Positions 1 to 12,638 of a stretch of DNA of 64,000 bases are shown here, in pieces. A program made the translations under genes and the position numbers. The stretch is from positions 10,612,001-10,676,000 of the forward strand of contig NC_059382.1 of NCBI RefSeq assembly GCF_019703515.2, written 5' to 3'. This DNA is from Myxocyprinus asiaticus. Its lineage: Eukaryota; Chordata; Actinopteri; Cypriniformes; Catostomidae. Below the pieces are notes generated by a model. It saw nothing but the letters and a program-made list of their open reading frames with translations. It was not told the origin of the DNA and ran no database searches. Within the stretch, counting starts at the first letter, position 1. The number at the start of each line of letters is the position of its first letter.

Positions 1-647
1 CCACTTTTGAAACCGAAAAACAAAAAGAAAAGGTTAGAGTGGTCAAAGAAACAAAGACATTGGACAACAGATAAAAAGAGTGTTATGGATCTTAACCCCA
101 TTGAGCTTTGAGATCAACTAGACTGTAAGGTGTGTGAAAAGTGCCAGACAAGACAGCCACATCTATGGCAAGTGCTACAGGAAGCATGGGGTGAAATGTC
201 ACCCGAGTGTCTGGACAAACTGACAGCTAGAATGCAAAGGATCTGCAAAGCTGTCATTGCTGCACGTGGAGGATTTTTTGATGAGAAATTTTAGTTCAAG
301 AAGTTCCGAACATTTCTTTCAAATTGTAATAGTAATTTTTCATGTTATTAATGTCCTGACTATACATTGTGATCAGCTGAATGCCAATCTGGTGAATAAA
401 AAGTACCAATTTCTTTCCATAAGACCAAAATCTGTAAATTATTCAAAATTTTTGGCCACCAGTGTAGGTGACGGATAACTTCTTTGCTTCAATAAAATAA
501 ATAAAATTATATTATATTTCAAAACTGTATTTTGTGTTTACTCAGGTTGCCTAAACAATTTAAACAATTAAATAAAACAATTTAGTATGAAAAATACACA
601 AAAATAGAAGAAATCAGGAATGGGGCAAACATGTTTTCACAGCACTG
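1..647 (+). mobile_element. Tc1-like transposon remnant, 3' part
   Basis: The first ~285 bases translate, with stops and frame breaks, into the C-terminal end of a Tc1-type transposase. The PIEL segment around the third catalytic acidic residue (about 106-117) is followed by the usual tail ending in AVIAARGG. After it comes a long terminal inverted repeat whose outer part (about 585-647) matches the ends of the element at 6258-6936, with the shared GGGGCAAA motif and a CACTG end. The 5' part lies outside the window. The copy is dead. Confidence 0.75.
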
Positions 648-1378
648 TTTCCACATGTTGTCAGAGTGATTAAGTCACTGCAAAAGGAGTCGGTGAAAGA
701 AGTTGGAGCACGTAAAATGTCTGGATGTGGTAGGATTGTTTTGAAACACTGTTACTTTGACTTTATTTTCGATTCTTTTGAAGTGTAATTTGAATTTAGA
801 AATATTTTTGGTACATTTTCTTCATGTTTCAATTAGTGAATCTTATTTTTCAAAATCAAAATAGACCGGAAGTAGAAGTGTGTGCCGATACAATCACTGT
901 TAACACTAGCAATGATTTGTGCATCAGTTGATGAAAATGATTAATACTTACATTCTCTACAATTTAATGGAATGTAAATCTGAATCCTGACAAGAAATCA
1001 CATTTTCTATGTATATAAAAGGAGCGCGTGTCACTGTCATAGAAATAATTCTCTCTTCTAATTCATTGCATAGTCCATTTATGCTACCAACTTCTTATGA
1101 ATGTGCTGTCTTTGTTTATATTGCTGGTGCTTCACAGGGAATGGACTATATAGTAGGATGCTGATGGTGCAATAGACAGAAGAACCTCAGAATTAAATTG
1201 CACTTGACCCAGCCCATTAGCGCGTTGCACGCAAAATTTCACCAAACCCATATGCACCTAGACTTAGCACATGCTTGCATGAAAATATCAAAACTTCATG
1301 GCCATACCCATTGACTTTGCATTTACTAAAAACACAGCACTAGCACTTTTAAAATAGTGCCCTTTATATCAAGTACTA
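648..1378. other. Non-coding, no gene seen
   Basis: AT-rich sequence without an exon-like reading frame. It is probably part of a downstream spart intron, since later spart exons must lie left of base 1. Confidence 0.4.
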
Positions 1379-1651
1379 TTAAAGGAATGTTCCTGGTTCA
1401 ATACAATTAAGCAAGTGCTTTTATAAAATTATTCGCTTCACATTTGTTTAAACCATCCAAAAATTGGCCACATTCGTGTTGTGTTCCCATTCACTTCCAT
1501 TGTAAGTGCCTCACTGTAACCTTGACTTTTGCTGTTTTTAAAGAAAAGGAGGGACGAGTCAAATTATAAAAAAAATTTTTGGTAATCAACATTATGCCAC
1601 AAATGCTGTTGATTGAGCTAAACTTGTATTGAATGCGGAACATTCCTTTAA
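1379..1651. mobile_element. TTAA-flanked MITE
   Basis: A 273-bp block bounded by TTAA on both sides. Its ends are near-perfect inverted repeats: TTAAAGGAATGTTCC at the left and GGAACATTCCTTTAA at the right, extending into a TTGTATTGAA-type subterminal repeat. A TTAA target duplication is typical of piggyBac-type transposition. It has no coding capacity. Confidence 0.6.
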
Positions 1652-2331
1652 TTTCTATTTAATTTGTATTCATTATTTAAATGTTTGAGGAAAATACTAA
1701 GTGTACCTTTAAAAAAAAAAAAAAAAGCCCTATGTCATTTGGACATGTCAAATGCCCAAGTTTCTATCACTTAAGAACATAGAACAGAGTTATTTCAAAA
1801 CAAAACAAAATTGAGAATGACCCCTACTGTCTTTCAGCATTATTTAAAATCTTCAAATTATACAACCCAAAAGGCACTTGTCATTCAGTGGTATTATTAC
1901 AATGCTTTAGTACCTTGTTAAATAAATCTATTATCCTTTCAAAAACACCTGAAATCTGTAAAGATACTAAAGTGTTAATGAGGCAGGCAGATGCATTGAT
2001 ATTTGCCCAATGCATACAAACAATGTGCAACAATTTGGCCATACCAAACGCAAGCATAAAGCCCATGCATTTAAAGTATGTGAAGATCATGCATTTAAAT
2101 TTTGTAAAACAATTACCACAGCGTAAAATTCTTGATGCTAGTCTGTTGCAGTAAAGAAAAAAACTCAAAGAATACCATACGGGGCAGCAGCAAGTGAGGT
2201 TAATATTAATATTCAGACTGCAGAGAGTTGAGTCAGTGACACACAAAGTGTGAAACAAAGTTGAGTTGCCACACCTGCTCAGAAGCTGCAGCTGACCCCT
2301 CTGTTTTTGAGGTGGGACTGGGGCAGCTCAC

Positions 2332-2529
2332 CTGAACACGCAGGTCAGTCATCTGTGAGAGAAGGTTTTGGAAGGTCTCTCTTTCTCTTTGAGGAAGCTC
2401 AGAAGAAAGGACCACCCCAACGTAGGAGCCCGGGGTGGGAGCCATCATGTCTGGGAACATGTAGACCCCCGTGTTGCAAAGCAGAACCGGGGAGTCAGTG
2501 GCCATCAAGGGGTAAAGCCAGTCACAAAC
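2332..2529 (-). CDS. spart: spartin, second coding exon
   Basis: A 198-bp exon (66 codons, phase 0 at both ends), entered by ATTTCAG and left by GTGAGC. It continues directly from the first coding exon. The translation aligns with human spartin just after the PSYPGYLRI region: it reads VCDWLYPL, then a YMFPD motif and GVVLSSELP, then a leucine-rich helix ending in MTDLRVQ. This is part of the central beta-rich domain of spartin, an adaptor for endosomes, lipid droplets and mitochondria. The following exons, including the senescence domain, are not in the window. Confidence 0.93.
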
Positions 2530-2950
2530 CTGAAATCATAATAAATTAATTGATCGACTGGAGTTGTGTGGATTACTTTGTTGCCTAAATATGCCTTTTA
2601 AACCATCAAACAGCCAGCAGCCTGATGGCACCCATTTACATACATTGTATGGACAAACTGAGCTGAAATCTGCTTATAAAAATCTTCACTTCAGTTCTGG
2701 TGAAGTCATACACAATGGTTAGTTTGAGTAAACTAACCCTTTAAATGTAGACATGTTTGTTTTGTGTCGACAAGTCATAATTATTTTGTGATAATTGAGA
2801 GCATGCCTCAAATGCTGTTAATAAAGCTTAGGTTATATTTAACGTGGGATATTCCTTCAATAATCAAGATTTTAAAAATGGTATGAAAACAAACCAAATA
2901 ACTGAGAGACATGAAAGATTTCATCTACGATATTAAAATATCACATTGAG

Positions 2951-4301
2951 TAGTGGTCGACCGATATATCGCAGAGGCCGATAAATCGGCCGGTATTCTA
3001 ATTTTAATTATCGGAATTGGCCGATAAATTTTCCCATTTGGCCAATTGCATGTGAAGCATGCTTGCACTGAAGCGTCCGAGACATGTAAACGACCAGTCA
3101 CGGTTCGTTTTGTTGTTACATGCCACCGTGTTACTACAATAATAGACCGATGTCTCATTTAAATTGTCCACATATCAGAGCCACGGCAGACACGTTTGGG
3201 CTCATAATGTTAAAGTGCTCTCCTGTTTTATTCTCCCTCTCTCTCCTCACAGTTCCCTGCAACTTTTAACTGTCTTGTCTAATGATAAAAAGGCAAATAT
3301 CAATAAAACTAATATCTTATAATGTCTGCAAATATACGCATCTCATTTAAACCAACCTCACACAACCTCAGCAGATCCAGCGTCCTGTGGAACGCTCATA
3401 AATCTTCCTCTTAATCACGTATTCTAACAGGCAAATATCAATAAAACTTCTATTATATACTGTCTGCAAATATCTCGTTTAAAAGATGTTATTCACGAAC
3501 CTCACAAAAATCCAGCGTTTTCTTCCAGTCGAGCACTCATCTAATATCTTCCTCTGAAGCGCATATTATATAAGCCAGAATCAAAAACTTCAGGATCAAA
3601 AGTTCCTCTCATTCACAAATCATGATGGTCCGTCTGTAACAATCCAAGTAGGCGATCCAGGCCATTTAAACTGTCAGGAGATTGCTGTTTGAGTTGGATC
3701 AGCACAACTTCAAGGCTGTGTCCGAAACCAGGAAAATGCTGCCTCTGGAGGCTGTATACGGAGGTACGATGAAAAGACCAGTTTCCTTTAGAGTTCCATT
3801 CATTCAAAACAGATGTCAGTTAAACCATTAACTGATTAGGCAGCAAGGTAGCAAGTCAGCTGCCTACGCTTTCAGGTGCAGCACAAGGTAAAAGCGCTTC
3901 ACATGTGCTATAAGTAAATGTCTTATTCACTATGCACTGCATGTAAAATTGGTTTGATTCGATGTTTTGAGTAAATGCGATGGCTAACGTGGACATGCCA
4001 TCCATGTTTGCTGGACTACTGTGTGTACTGTTATTTCCTTCTTCCTAATATATTAATTTCTTCATGTGCAAATAAACTACTAAAATTTGATGACTAAACA
4101 GAAATCTGAAGAAACTGCTATCTACCATTATTTTTTGGTTTTGTGTGAAATTGAGTAAATATAGAGCTAAGGGGTTTTTTTTTTAGCAATTTTATTTTTG
4201 TTATTTACTATATTAATATCGGCATTGTATTGGCCTATTGCCCACCATGCTCTCTGGATATTGGCATTGGCTATTAAAAAACCCATATCGGTCGACCACT
4301 A
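2951..4301. mobile_element. TIR DNA transposon, non-autonomous
   Basis: A 1.35-kb element with 17-bp terminal inverted repeats: TAGTGGTCGACCGATAT at the left and ATATCGGTCGACCACTA at the right. It has no transposase frame. Inside, a segment of about 139 bp is duplicated in tandem (GGCAAATATCAATAAAAC at about 3292 and 3431). No clear target-site duplication is visible, so the superfamily is open. Confidence 0.65.
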
Positions 4302-5149
4302 ATTTTAAAATTCAGTTTTTAAAGGATTCTCATCTAATGATTATACGCAAGTAAATATTAAAAAATAATTATGGATTAATGTGTTTTTTTGGGTGAAATT
4401 GTAATTGTCCCTTCAATCTCTGAGGAGGATCAGAATTTGAGATCCCATTCTGGAATTCATCCAACAGTTGAGAGCTAGAATCACTACAGTTGGATTTATT
4501 GATTGTACCCTCATGACTGCTAGCATTAAATTGGATTACCATCAAAGTCTTAACACAGCAACTGGAGGTTCTTTATTCAGCATGACACGGCTAATCTACA
4601 GCCTCAGTGTGGAGAGATGATATTGTCTCCATTAGGACTTAGGCGCCATTGGCTTTCATTTACTTTTTATGACTCACTTTTTTACTTCAGTACAATATCT
4701 CATATTGTGATGAAGGTCAACAATTTAAATTCTATCTGGTTATAAAGCTAATCAATTTCATTCCATAACACCAGGCAACTGGGTGACTGGGGCTTTCCCG
4801 GGATGGCATCATTCAGTAAAATCCTATTGGATTTAAGCAGTAAGCAGACACTCACATGACACTGCTAAGAAGCAAGGAATGAAGTAAGCCTCATTAAAGA
4901 CAACACCATCTCAAATCTGCCAGAAGCTTTAGAGCCAGACAAAAGGTTGTGAAAGCAGGGTACAGGACACTATGACTTGAAAATAAGCCTCTCTGGACAG
5001 GAATTTAACAAAAGATCAGTCTTTATGGGCGAAAGAGATCTCGATATCTTTAAGTGAGATATAAAGGTGCTTGAACAATGACATACTATATACTGTAGGT
5101 CAAACAAACATTCTATAAATAAGCTAAAGGGTTCTCTTAATGGGTGCAG

Positions 5150-5530
5150 ACTAGGGAAGCACAATATATCGGTGACTGTACCACGTTTACATGGTGACTG
5201 TGATTACTCTAAAATCAACTTGTTTAAAAAAAAACCTGGCAAAGCATAAAATCCACGTTTACATGACATTTGAAATAATCATGTTATTTTCTGATTTTTA
5301 TGTCAAACCATGAAGAGGCATGCGCTCAACATGTGCGCACATTGGATGAGCCGGTAAGATCAGCAGTTAAGGTTTACATGCCACGTGAAATCGGCGTAAT
5401 AGACAAAAATCTACCCATGTATTCTTACACCGTTTATGACCTCAAACCGTTAAAGGAATGCAGTTTATTCCATTTACATGACCACATGCGTTGTCGGCTT
5501 AAGCACAGTCCCTCCAACTTGGTCAAAAGG
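5150..5530. repeat. Repeat-derived sequence with TTTACATG motifs
   Basis: A stretch with several scattered copies of TTTACATG, in a pattern I associate with degenerate fish DNA-transposon remnants. It includes an 88-codon open frame that resembles no protein. Boundaries are approximate. Confidence 0.3.
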
Positions 5531-5784
5531 AGGGACAACACTCTTAAGAAAAAAAGAACTACATAGAAAATGAATTGACCACTAACAAAAGCCTTCACTG
5601 GCCAAAATCAAAGGACAATGAATCTACGTGCAGTTGCTAATTCGGGATGACTTCAAGGACTTTAACACAAACATTTATAGTTCATACAAAATCATTTTGA
5701 TTAACCATTGACCCACAACACTTACATAGTTCTAAACATAACTAATATTGGCATTAATTCATTTTCTATTATACCATAATTTCA

Positions 5785-5852
5785 TGTACAGCTGCTTTGA
5801 AACAACACCTGTTGTGAAAAGCATTATACAAATAAATTTGACTTGACTTGAT
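5785..5852 (+). repeat. Retroposon-like 3' tail
   Basis: The sequence AGCTGCTTTGAAACAAC, then GTGAAAAGCATTATACAAA, then a short TTGACT repeat resembles the conserved 3' tail of fish LINE/SINE retroposons. Only the tail is recognisable. Confidence 0.4.
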
Positions 5853-6257
5853 CGGTGCATGGTTAACTATTGGTATTAGTCTAAATAGATTGACATTTGA
5901 AGCAGATCATATCAAGGCTTATTTTCCCAATTAATACGGTATAATATGCCAGGTTACAAAAGTACTAACTTTTTCTATCCTTTTTATAACATGCATTCAA
6001 ATGTTTCCATGTTTTTATGAAGAATTGGAGCTTCATTGTAAACAGACAAAAGAGTATAAAGTTATAGAACTGGCCATCATATATTGGATCGGTTAACGGC
6101 CATAGTAAAAATAATTTTCAGTGAACGATACCTGCCAAAATTTCTATCTCTGTGCATCAATAGTAAAGACAACATGTTAGGCTATTGCTGGGCAAGTCTA
6201 AAAGTTTCTGCACCCAATAACAAACAGTTTCCAGGTATATTAAGCGTAATTATAGTA

Positions 6258-6936
6258 CAGTGCTGTGAACAAGTATTTGCCCCCTTCCTGATTTCTTCTA
6301 GGTTTGTGTATTTCATACTAAATTGTTTTAGATCTTCAAACGAGAAATAAAAAAGCAACCTGAGCAAACAAAATACAGTTTTCAAAAAGTATGTATATAT
6401 ATATTTTTTTTATTGAAACAAAAAAAGATATCCAACACCCATGTGAAAAACTAACTGCCCCCTTAAACTTAATAGCTGGTTGTGCCACCTTTAGCAGCAA
6501 CTAAAAATCGACCGATAACTGGAGATCACCTTTTTCCTCATTTCTGGAATTTCTTTCGACCTTGGCATAGTGTGCTACTGGGTAAGACATTTTAGCCAAC
6601 TTCATGCTGCTGAAAGTTCTATTTAGATGTTGATTTGATTGAACAGTGCTGGCAGTAATCAGGCCTGGGTGTGCCTTGTCCAGCTGAACCCCCATTATGA
6701 ATGGGGTTTCATAGATTTGGGGATTTAGTAACTAAGGGGGCAAATACTTTTTCCACAGGCCCAGTTGGTATTGGATAACTTTTTTCAATAAATAACAATT
6801 TAAAAATTTTATTTTGTGTTTACTCAGATTGCCTTTGTTTTAGGTTAGATTTTGTTTGAATTTTTGAAACAATTTAGTATGAGATATACACAAAAACAGA
6901 AGAAATCAGAATGGGGCAAATACTTTCACATCACTG
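6258..6936. mobile_element. Tc1/mariner-type MITE
   Basis: A 679-bp element flanked by TA on both sides. It begins CAGTGCTGTGAACAAGTATT and ends with the inverted match (GGGGCAAATACTTTCACATC, then ACTG). Both subterminal regions share the GATTTCTTCT..GTGTAT repeat with the Tc1 remnant at 1-647, so it is an internally deleted relative. No transposase is left. Its right end is 27 bp from the spart exon edge at 6964. Confidence 0.75.
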
Positions 6937-6963
6937 TAAATGGCACACTTCGTGATTTCTTAC

Positions 6964-7752
6964 CTGTAGGAAGGCAGGTGGTCTGTTTGGCATCCTTTCC
7001 GAGTGCTCATTTGTGAACTTTACGATGCGTAGGTACCCTGGGTAAGAGGGCGCACTAACTTGGCCGTCTGGGGTTACGAAGAAGATCTGCACTCCTTGAG
7101 GGAGGAAAAAGAGCTCCTCTCCATCCTCCCCCAGGCTCTGAGGAGAAGGTGTAGAATTAGATGTATGGCTGTAAAACTCATTGCCAACAAGGGAGAGCTC
7201 TCCTGAGTCAGTGCCATAAGAAATGGTCAGGTGACCATCAGCAGCTTGAGGCGTGTACACAGGTGGCTGATCGCATAAGATATTGTGTCGAGTTGTGGGG
7301 GATTTTTGGGGAGGCCCCTGCACCCCAGCCGGAGGCCCATCTGCAGCCCCAGCAACAAGCACCCGTGGCGGAGTCGGCCTCTCTGGTATGGCTTTTGGGA
7401 CATCAGGGTAGAGCTTTTGAGGGGCCATGCTATTGCCCTCCAAGGTGTCTGAGGTGGTCTCCAGCATGGCTATACGAGTGGTTATGTTGCCGATGGTCTC
7501 CTGCATCTTGCGCTGCATCTGCCTTGCCACTTCCCAGGAGGGGCCAACGCACTCGTCGCCTTGCGAGGGCACACTAAGGGCCCTAAGGAGATGCTGTCGT
7601 CCTTGTCGATACAGATTGAGTGCCTCCGCCCTGTGCCCTGCCTCGTCCTCGGTGAGACCTTCATTGATGCATTCAAATGCCTTCTCGTACCCATCCTTGA
7701 TCACCTGCAGTCTGGCTTGATCGAAGGCCTCCTGCTTTGCTTGTTCCATGCC
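6964..7752 (-). CDS. spart: spartin, first coding exon (MIT domain)
   Basis: The start codon at 7747-7749 lies two bases inside the exon, after a TTTCAG acceptor. The exon runs 262 codons to a CAG|GTAAGA donor. Residues ~10-95 form the MIT domain: the helix with YEKAFECINEGL, then GHRAEALNLYRQG, then WEVARQMQRKM. MIT domains bind ESCRT-III proteins. A PPVY motif (residues ~172-175) matches the PPxY motif of human spartin, which binds WW-domain ubiquitin ligases. It is followed by HLTISYGTDSGE and a Y/SYPGYLRI segment, both strongly spartin-like. Frame and phase continue into 2332-2529. Together 328 residues are encoded here, against 666 in human spartin. Confidence 0.96.
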
Positions 7753-8713
7753 TGAAAGGAGAACAAGTTGGAAATGCTGCCAATTCCATGTGGTTTATTA
7801 TTACACAACTGGTGCCACAAATAAGAATGCTAGATGTGCCAGCATGCACGTGCCTTCAAAATAATCATGAAAATGTGTTCACAATCCATTTTACTTCTGT
7901 AATCTTATGCATTTCCAATTGAAACAGGATATTCAGTGAGAAAATTTAGGGTGGGATTTTATCCATTAGGAATGGAGTGTGAAAAGTGGGAACAACATTT
8001 CAGAATGGAGCCAGGTGGTTAGAGGGGACAGGTTGGAAATTAAGAGGGATTGGTGACATTGGGCAAAAAGGAAACTTGTTTTAGAGGCAGGGCAAGTTTT
8101 TTCCCTTTGGAATAATGTGCATGGAATTCATGCATGATAATACTATACAGTAGATGTCTTAACACAGTAAACCAAGTCATTTATTTCATGTTGACTAACA
8201 GTACAAAAAGTACCAAGTACCATTTTTGACATAGTATCCCATGGTCTATGAATATGGCAAATAATTCAGAAGCAAGGTATCAAAGTACCATTGTATCATC
8301 ATCTGATGCATCACCGTTGCAGCACAATAGCACTTGTAAGGGAAGTACTTTAGATTAAATAATACTTAAGTGAAATTAAGTTACATTTCAGTTCTCAGAT
8401 ATATCTTTCCAGGCCTATCCGGATTAGACAGTTTACACTGATGTACTTGACCATGAGTGTGTCATAGGAGAGGATTTACAAACAAGACACAATTTAACAT
8501 ACTTTAGTAACTTAAAGAAAAATCTGGCTGGTAGTATAGAGTGCATTTGGAAACAAGTATTTTTAAGTCCTTTAACCACAGAAATAAGACATACTGAACG
8601 TGTTGCTAGCTGACATGTTGTTATAAAGCTCGAATATAACCCTCCACCTCTCATGTCCTACCCTCCACTAGATTTTGAGTATTGAACAAAAACAATCGCC
8701 TTTGATAACTTAC
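7753..8713 (-). other. spart: spart first intron
   Basis: The interval between the probable non-coding first exon (donor GTAAGT next to 8714) and the coding exon. No exon or clear mobile element is visible. Confidence 0.5.
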
Positions 8714-8900
8714 CAGGAGATGTGATAAATGAAGTAAAATATGGAGTTAAATGGGTGTATTCAGCTGTATGGTAGGTTTGTTGACTGAACAGTTCCCTGA
8801 CAGCTGAACTGTTGCTCGACTCATGCGTGTCTTGTACGTGACTAAAGAAGTTTTTCAAAGGACGAGCGTCGGATCCATATACGCTTCCGTGTTTAGTCAC
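8714..8900 (-). promoter_or_regulatory. spart: Probable spart 5' UTR exon and promoter region
   Basis: On the minus strand, CATCTCCTG|GTAAGTT at 8714 is a strong donor about 960 bp upstream of the coding exon acceptor. The exon would be non-coding, because its open frame does not continue in phase with the spartin start. The transcription start is not defined; the right edge given is a guess. Confidence 0.45.
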
Positions 8901-10779
8901 ATGTTACTTACTGAAGTATTCGATTGGTTACAGGAGCATCCTAGACCAATTTCTCAGTTTTAAAACATACTTAAACAAATTCTCGGTTGTAGTCAAGAAT
9001 ATTAAATTGAAATTTATAGTTGAGCGTTTTACTATTGATAATTTATTTTAAATAAAATATTGTGTCAGTTTGAAACAGAGACCTACTCACTATGTAGATA
9101 TTTGATATTTCCAAAGAAATACCATTAAATGCATAGAGTACTTAGAGTACTGACATCCATGTTATCGTTACCTTTACTCTCTTCTTTCACCATGTGGACA
9201 TGTAGCCTTATCAGAGACCGTTTAGCCTGAGACAGAGCACTAGTATTTAAAGTACATGGGAGAAACTGGATCGGTCAATATGGCGGATGTAGAGTCCCAC
9301 AAGAGATCTTCTAGCCACAGTTTTCCTAAGTAACCACTGGGTGGCGCCATGAAGATTATAATTGCCTGTTTTCGGTTTCTGGTCTTAAAACGCAATGTAA
9401 AACTAACTGAAACCAGCGATCCAGACTTAGAACAACGACTGTGTGTGTGTGTGTGTTAATTTGAGTAAAAATGAATTTCAGGCTGAACTTGTGCAGTTGT
9501 TGGCCCTCATTGTCACAACAACTCGAAATAGGGTTGCCACCCGTCCTGTAAAATACGGGATCGTACCGTATTTAAAGTGATGCGTCCCTTATTGAATCAA
9601 TATGGGACACGATTTGTCCCGTATTTAAGCTGGTCAGATGGCGTCACGATGAAATCGTTCCAGATCGGCAATTTAACATAAATTGGAAAATTTGCGTAAG
9701 GTAGGTAAGGGACCCTCTGAAAAGTCCACACATTGTGCCAAAACGTGCTAATACTGTGGAAGGTGTTGTAAGGGACTGTCTGAAAAGTCCAAAAATGGTG
9801 GTAAAAATTACTTTAATAATAATAATATCATCATGTATAAACCATCCAAAATATATACACAAATACAAAATATAAAAATATATATATCATATAAATGTAA
9901 TAAGTCATGGGTCAGGAAAGTTCTAATCCTTTGTATGCTAAAATATAAATTTATTAACGCATATTAACTCCATGCATTTATTGCTAAAACGGAGGATGTG
10001 GTTAGGGGCCATGATTGCGAAAGAAGTGTATCGTGGAACATTTCTGCATTCAGGAAAAATGTGGATAGAGCTCAATAGTGCCCGCCCACTTTTTCAGCTG
10101 CCTGGGTTCCAGAAGTGTTTTTCCCCATTCATTTCTTCCATAGACTTTTCATAAAATCCTTCATAAGAGTTCCAAGCCATGAACCCTCTGAGGTGAAATC
10201 ACAGCATTACAAACTTTGATTTGAAGCAAAAAAAAAAAAAAAAAAAAAAAAGCACCAACAACTGTACTTGCCCTATTTCATGAAGAGCACAAACTACAAT
10301 CCCCTAAAGCATTGTGAATCACATATTTGAATAGAAAACCATGTAAAAAATATAAAACTATTGATTTTAAGATGTTGGTTAGAAGTACAGAAACAATATA
10401 GTTTGAAAAATATTCTGATATATACAAATAAGTAGTTTGAGGGTGAAGAGAAACCAATCTTTACATAATTCAGAGTGCATCATGGGAGTGGGCGGTCGCT
10501 TCCGGACATGTTTGGCGGGCTTTGTCTGTGGTTCTCTGATTTTATCATAGTAATCTCCACACAGTTCACTTCAAAAGCATTGTTTGGTGTAAAACATGTT
10601 AGATTAGTGGACAAGTGGGCAGTTCATTAAGTGATGAGCAGTTACCTCAAAAACCTTTAACTCAGTGTACCTAGGCATCTCCTCCACAGACATTCATTTA
10701 AAAAACAACAAAAAACATCCTTGTCTCCTCACTAGAGTACTGCATATGGGACCGTCGCGTTATGCAGTGGTTTGCTTAC
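8901..10779. other. Intergenic, repeat fragments, no gene
   Basis: No exon is supported. At 9270-9300 there is an AATATGGCGG motif that looks like a YY1-type promoter site followed by a 17-codon ATG frame. From 9530 to 9790 there are repeat-like segments with inverted ACGGGA/TCCCGT blocks and a duplicated CTGAAAAGTCC. A poly-A tract lies at about 10230-10251. Confidence 0.4.
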
Positions 10780-11075
10780 GTGGTTGGCTCAATTGATAGA
10801 AGGGCTCTGGTCCAGTCTTACAGATAAAATGCACAAGCACATTAGCCTGACCAGCCTGGAGAAAAAAAAAAAAATAGCTCAGAGTTAAGGAAGTACAATT
10901 TAAATCAAGCCATTGCGGTCATACTCAACTTTTGATTTGAAATGTTCTTTGATCGTACTCTTGACAATCCGTTGGAGATTTCTTTCCTCATTCAAGTAGA
11001 TAGGAGCTGTACTTTCATGCCGCTTGCAATCGAGTGGACGGACTTGTCTTGAAAAGGCACTTTGGTCATATGTTC
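10780..11075 (-). CDS. Last two exons of an unrecognised gene
   Basis: On the minus strand, exon 10925-11075 has a TTTTTCAG acceptor and a GA|GTATGA donor. It encodes 49 residues with no stop, including YDQSAFSRQVRPLDCKRH and NEERNLQRIVKSTIKEHF, a basic amphipathic-looking segment. A 69-bp intron with a long T tract and CTCCAG leads to exon 10780-10855. That exon continues in phase with a leucine/cysteine-rich segment and stops at 10789-10791. If the short intron were retained, the frame would end at 10900. I do not recognise the protein, and upstream exons are not identified. It could also be a relic of a multicopy gene. Confidence 0.45.
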
Positions 11076-12638
11076 CTGAAAAACAAGGCTTGTCTGCATA
11101 GTTTCCAATTTACTAGATGTCTATACAGGTAGTGATAAACAGTCAGGATGTAGTTTTCAGCCTTACTGGACATGGCACAGTGTGAATGCGTTTCGTTATT
11201 TAGCATAAAGCATGTGAATCCATTTTTTACTAGGAGGCATTTTTGAAGCTCTTTAAATGGCTATAAATTTACATGGCATGTTGTCTCTTCTTTAAAGTTA
11301 ATGGCGCAGAGAGCAAAGGCTTTGTGTTTTTCAAAATGCATTCCCATTGTCATCACATCTAATAAGAAGCAGTCACATAAAATGCACCATTTGATGTGGC
11401 ACTCAAATATTTCCGTTTAGATTAACTGATTAATAGCAGACAGCTCCAGCTCTGAAGATATTTCCTCACACATGCCATGCATGTTCATGATTTAAAACAT
11501 CTAGTCTTTTTATCATCAGACTGTTTTTATAAGACTTACAGTATAAGACTACAGTGTCATTATGACTAATATATATGATCTCATCCATTCACATGAAGAC
11601 TAGTTTTGAATTTTCAAAATAAATTTATAGTAATGCTATAAGATAATTGAGAGAAATGGCTACAATTAAAACCCATTCCTATGGGTTTAAAGCAAAACAT
11701 TTTCACCAAGAGATCTGCAGAGGGCACTATACATATTTACAGAAACTGCATTGTTGCAGTGGTATTTTTAGGTTGTTTAGGAGAATAGTACACAAACTCC
11801 TGATGCAGGTGTTAAGTTGAATGTGAGGGAAGCCATTCAAGTGTTGTAACGCAAGTAATGGTAGGGAGGGAAAATAAGACTTGAAAAGTAAACTGGATGG
11901 ACAGACTAAAACAATTTACTGTAAAATATACAGTAAGGCTTGTAAACAAGAGTACTGTAAATCATCAACTACAATTGTACGGTAAAAACACAGCATACTG
12001 CTGTATATATACACTGTAAAATTACAGTAAATTTAATGTATGTTTACTATAAATGTGACTGAGATTACAAGAGCAACTGTGAAATTATATGCACTGTTGT
12101 ACATTTTACAGTAAATCACAGCATTTGCTATGAAATTCAATTCACTTCACTAAAATAACCATAGGTCAGATTTTTTTGTGGTGTAATAGTTCATTTGTAT
12201 AAACCTACTTTTGCTGTAAATTCAGTACTCACATACTGCATTAGTCTTTCCCTTTTTGTCAATTTAATGTGTTATGTGAACAAAACTTGCATCAAAATAA
12301 CTGCCCACAGTTTATCATAATGTAACCAATGTATTGTACAATAAAGTCACTTTAAACAGTAATAAGGGCTTTCCATAACATGCTCACTAGTCAAATAAAA
12401 TGAGGGTCGAGATTTCACAATAAATGAAGGTATGCTTAAGCTTTGCAAATAGGACCAGGGGTGGGGGGGAGAAAAAGGACTTCCTTCTCCTACAAAAAAG
12501 AACCACTAAGAGCAGCATCAATGAATTATCGGCCATACAGGGAATTAAAGGGACACATCCCTAGACTGTGACTGAACTTCAGTTATATACTTTAAACAAA
12601 CACAAAAGAAATGGGTTTACCTTTAAATTGCCAATACA
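11076..12638. other. Non-coding, degenerate ACTGTAAA repeats
   Basis: No exon is supported. Between about 11900 and 12140 the sequence is rich in TACAGTA/ACTGTAAA motifs in both orientations, as in decayed MITEs. A similar stretch lies at 28540-28700. Confidence 0.4.

Larger units (their letters stand above)
2530..6963 (-). other. spart: spart intron between coding exons 1 and 2
   Basis: A 4.4-kb intron. It contains a TIR element (2951-4301), a block of TTTACATG-containing repeats (about 5150-5530), a retroposon-like 3' tail (about 5785-5852) and a Tc1-type MITE (6258-6936). The first ~250 bp also resemble the TTAA-element family at 13.2 kb (shared GATCGACTGGAGTT). I see no extra exon. Confidence 0.7.

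Noticed and set aside
7161..7577. 138-codon plus-strand open frame
   Set aside because: It lies antisense to the spartin MIT exon; no splice or protein similarity supports it.
9280..9330. Small coding exon after ATGGCGG
   Set aside because: Seventeen codons ending in TAA with no donor; more likely a promoter motif or chance.
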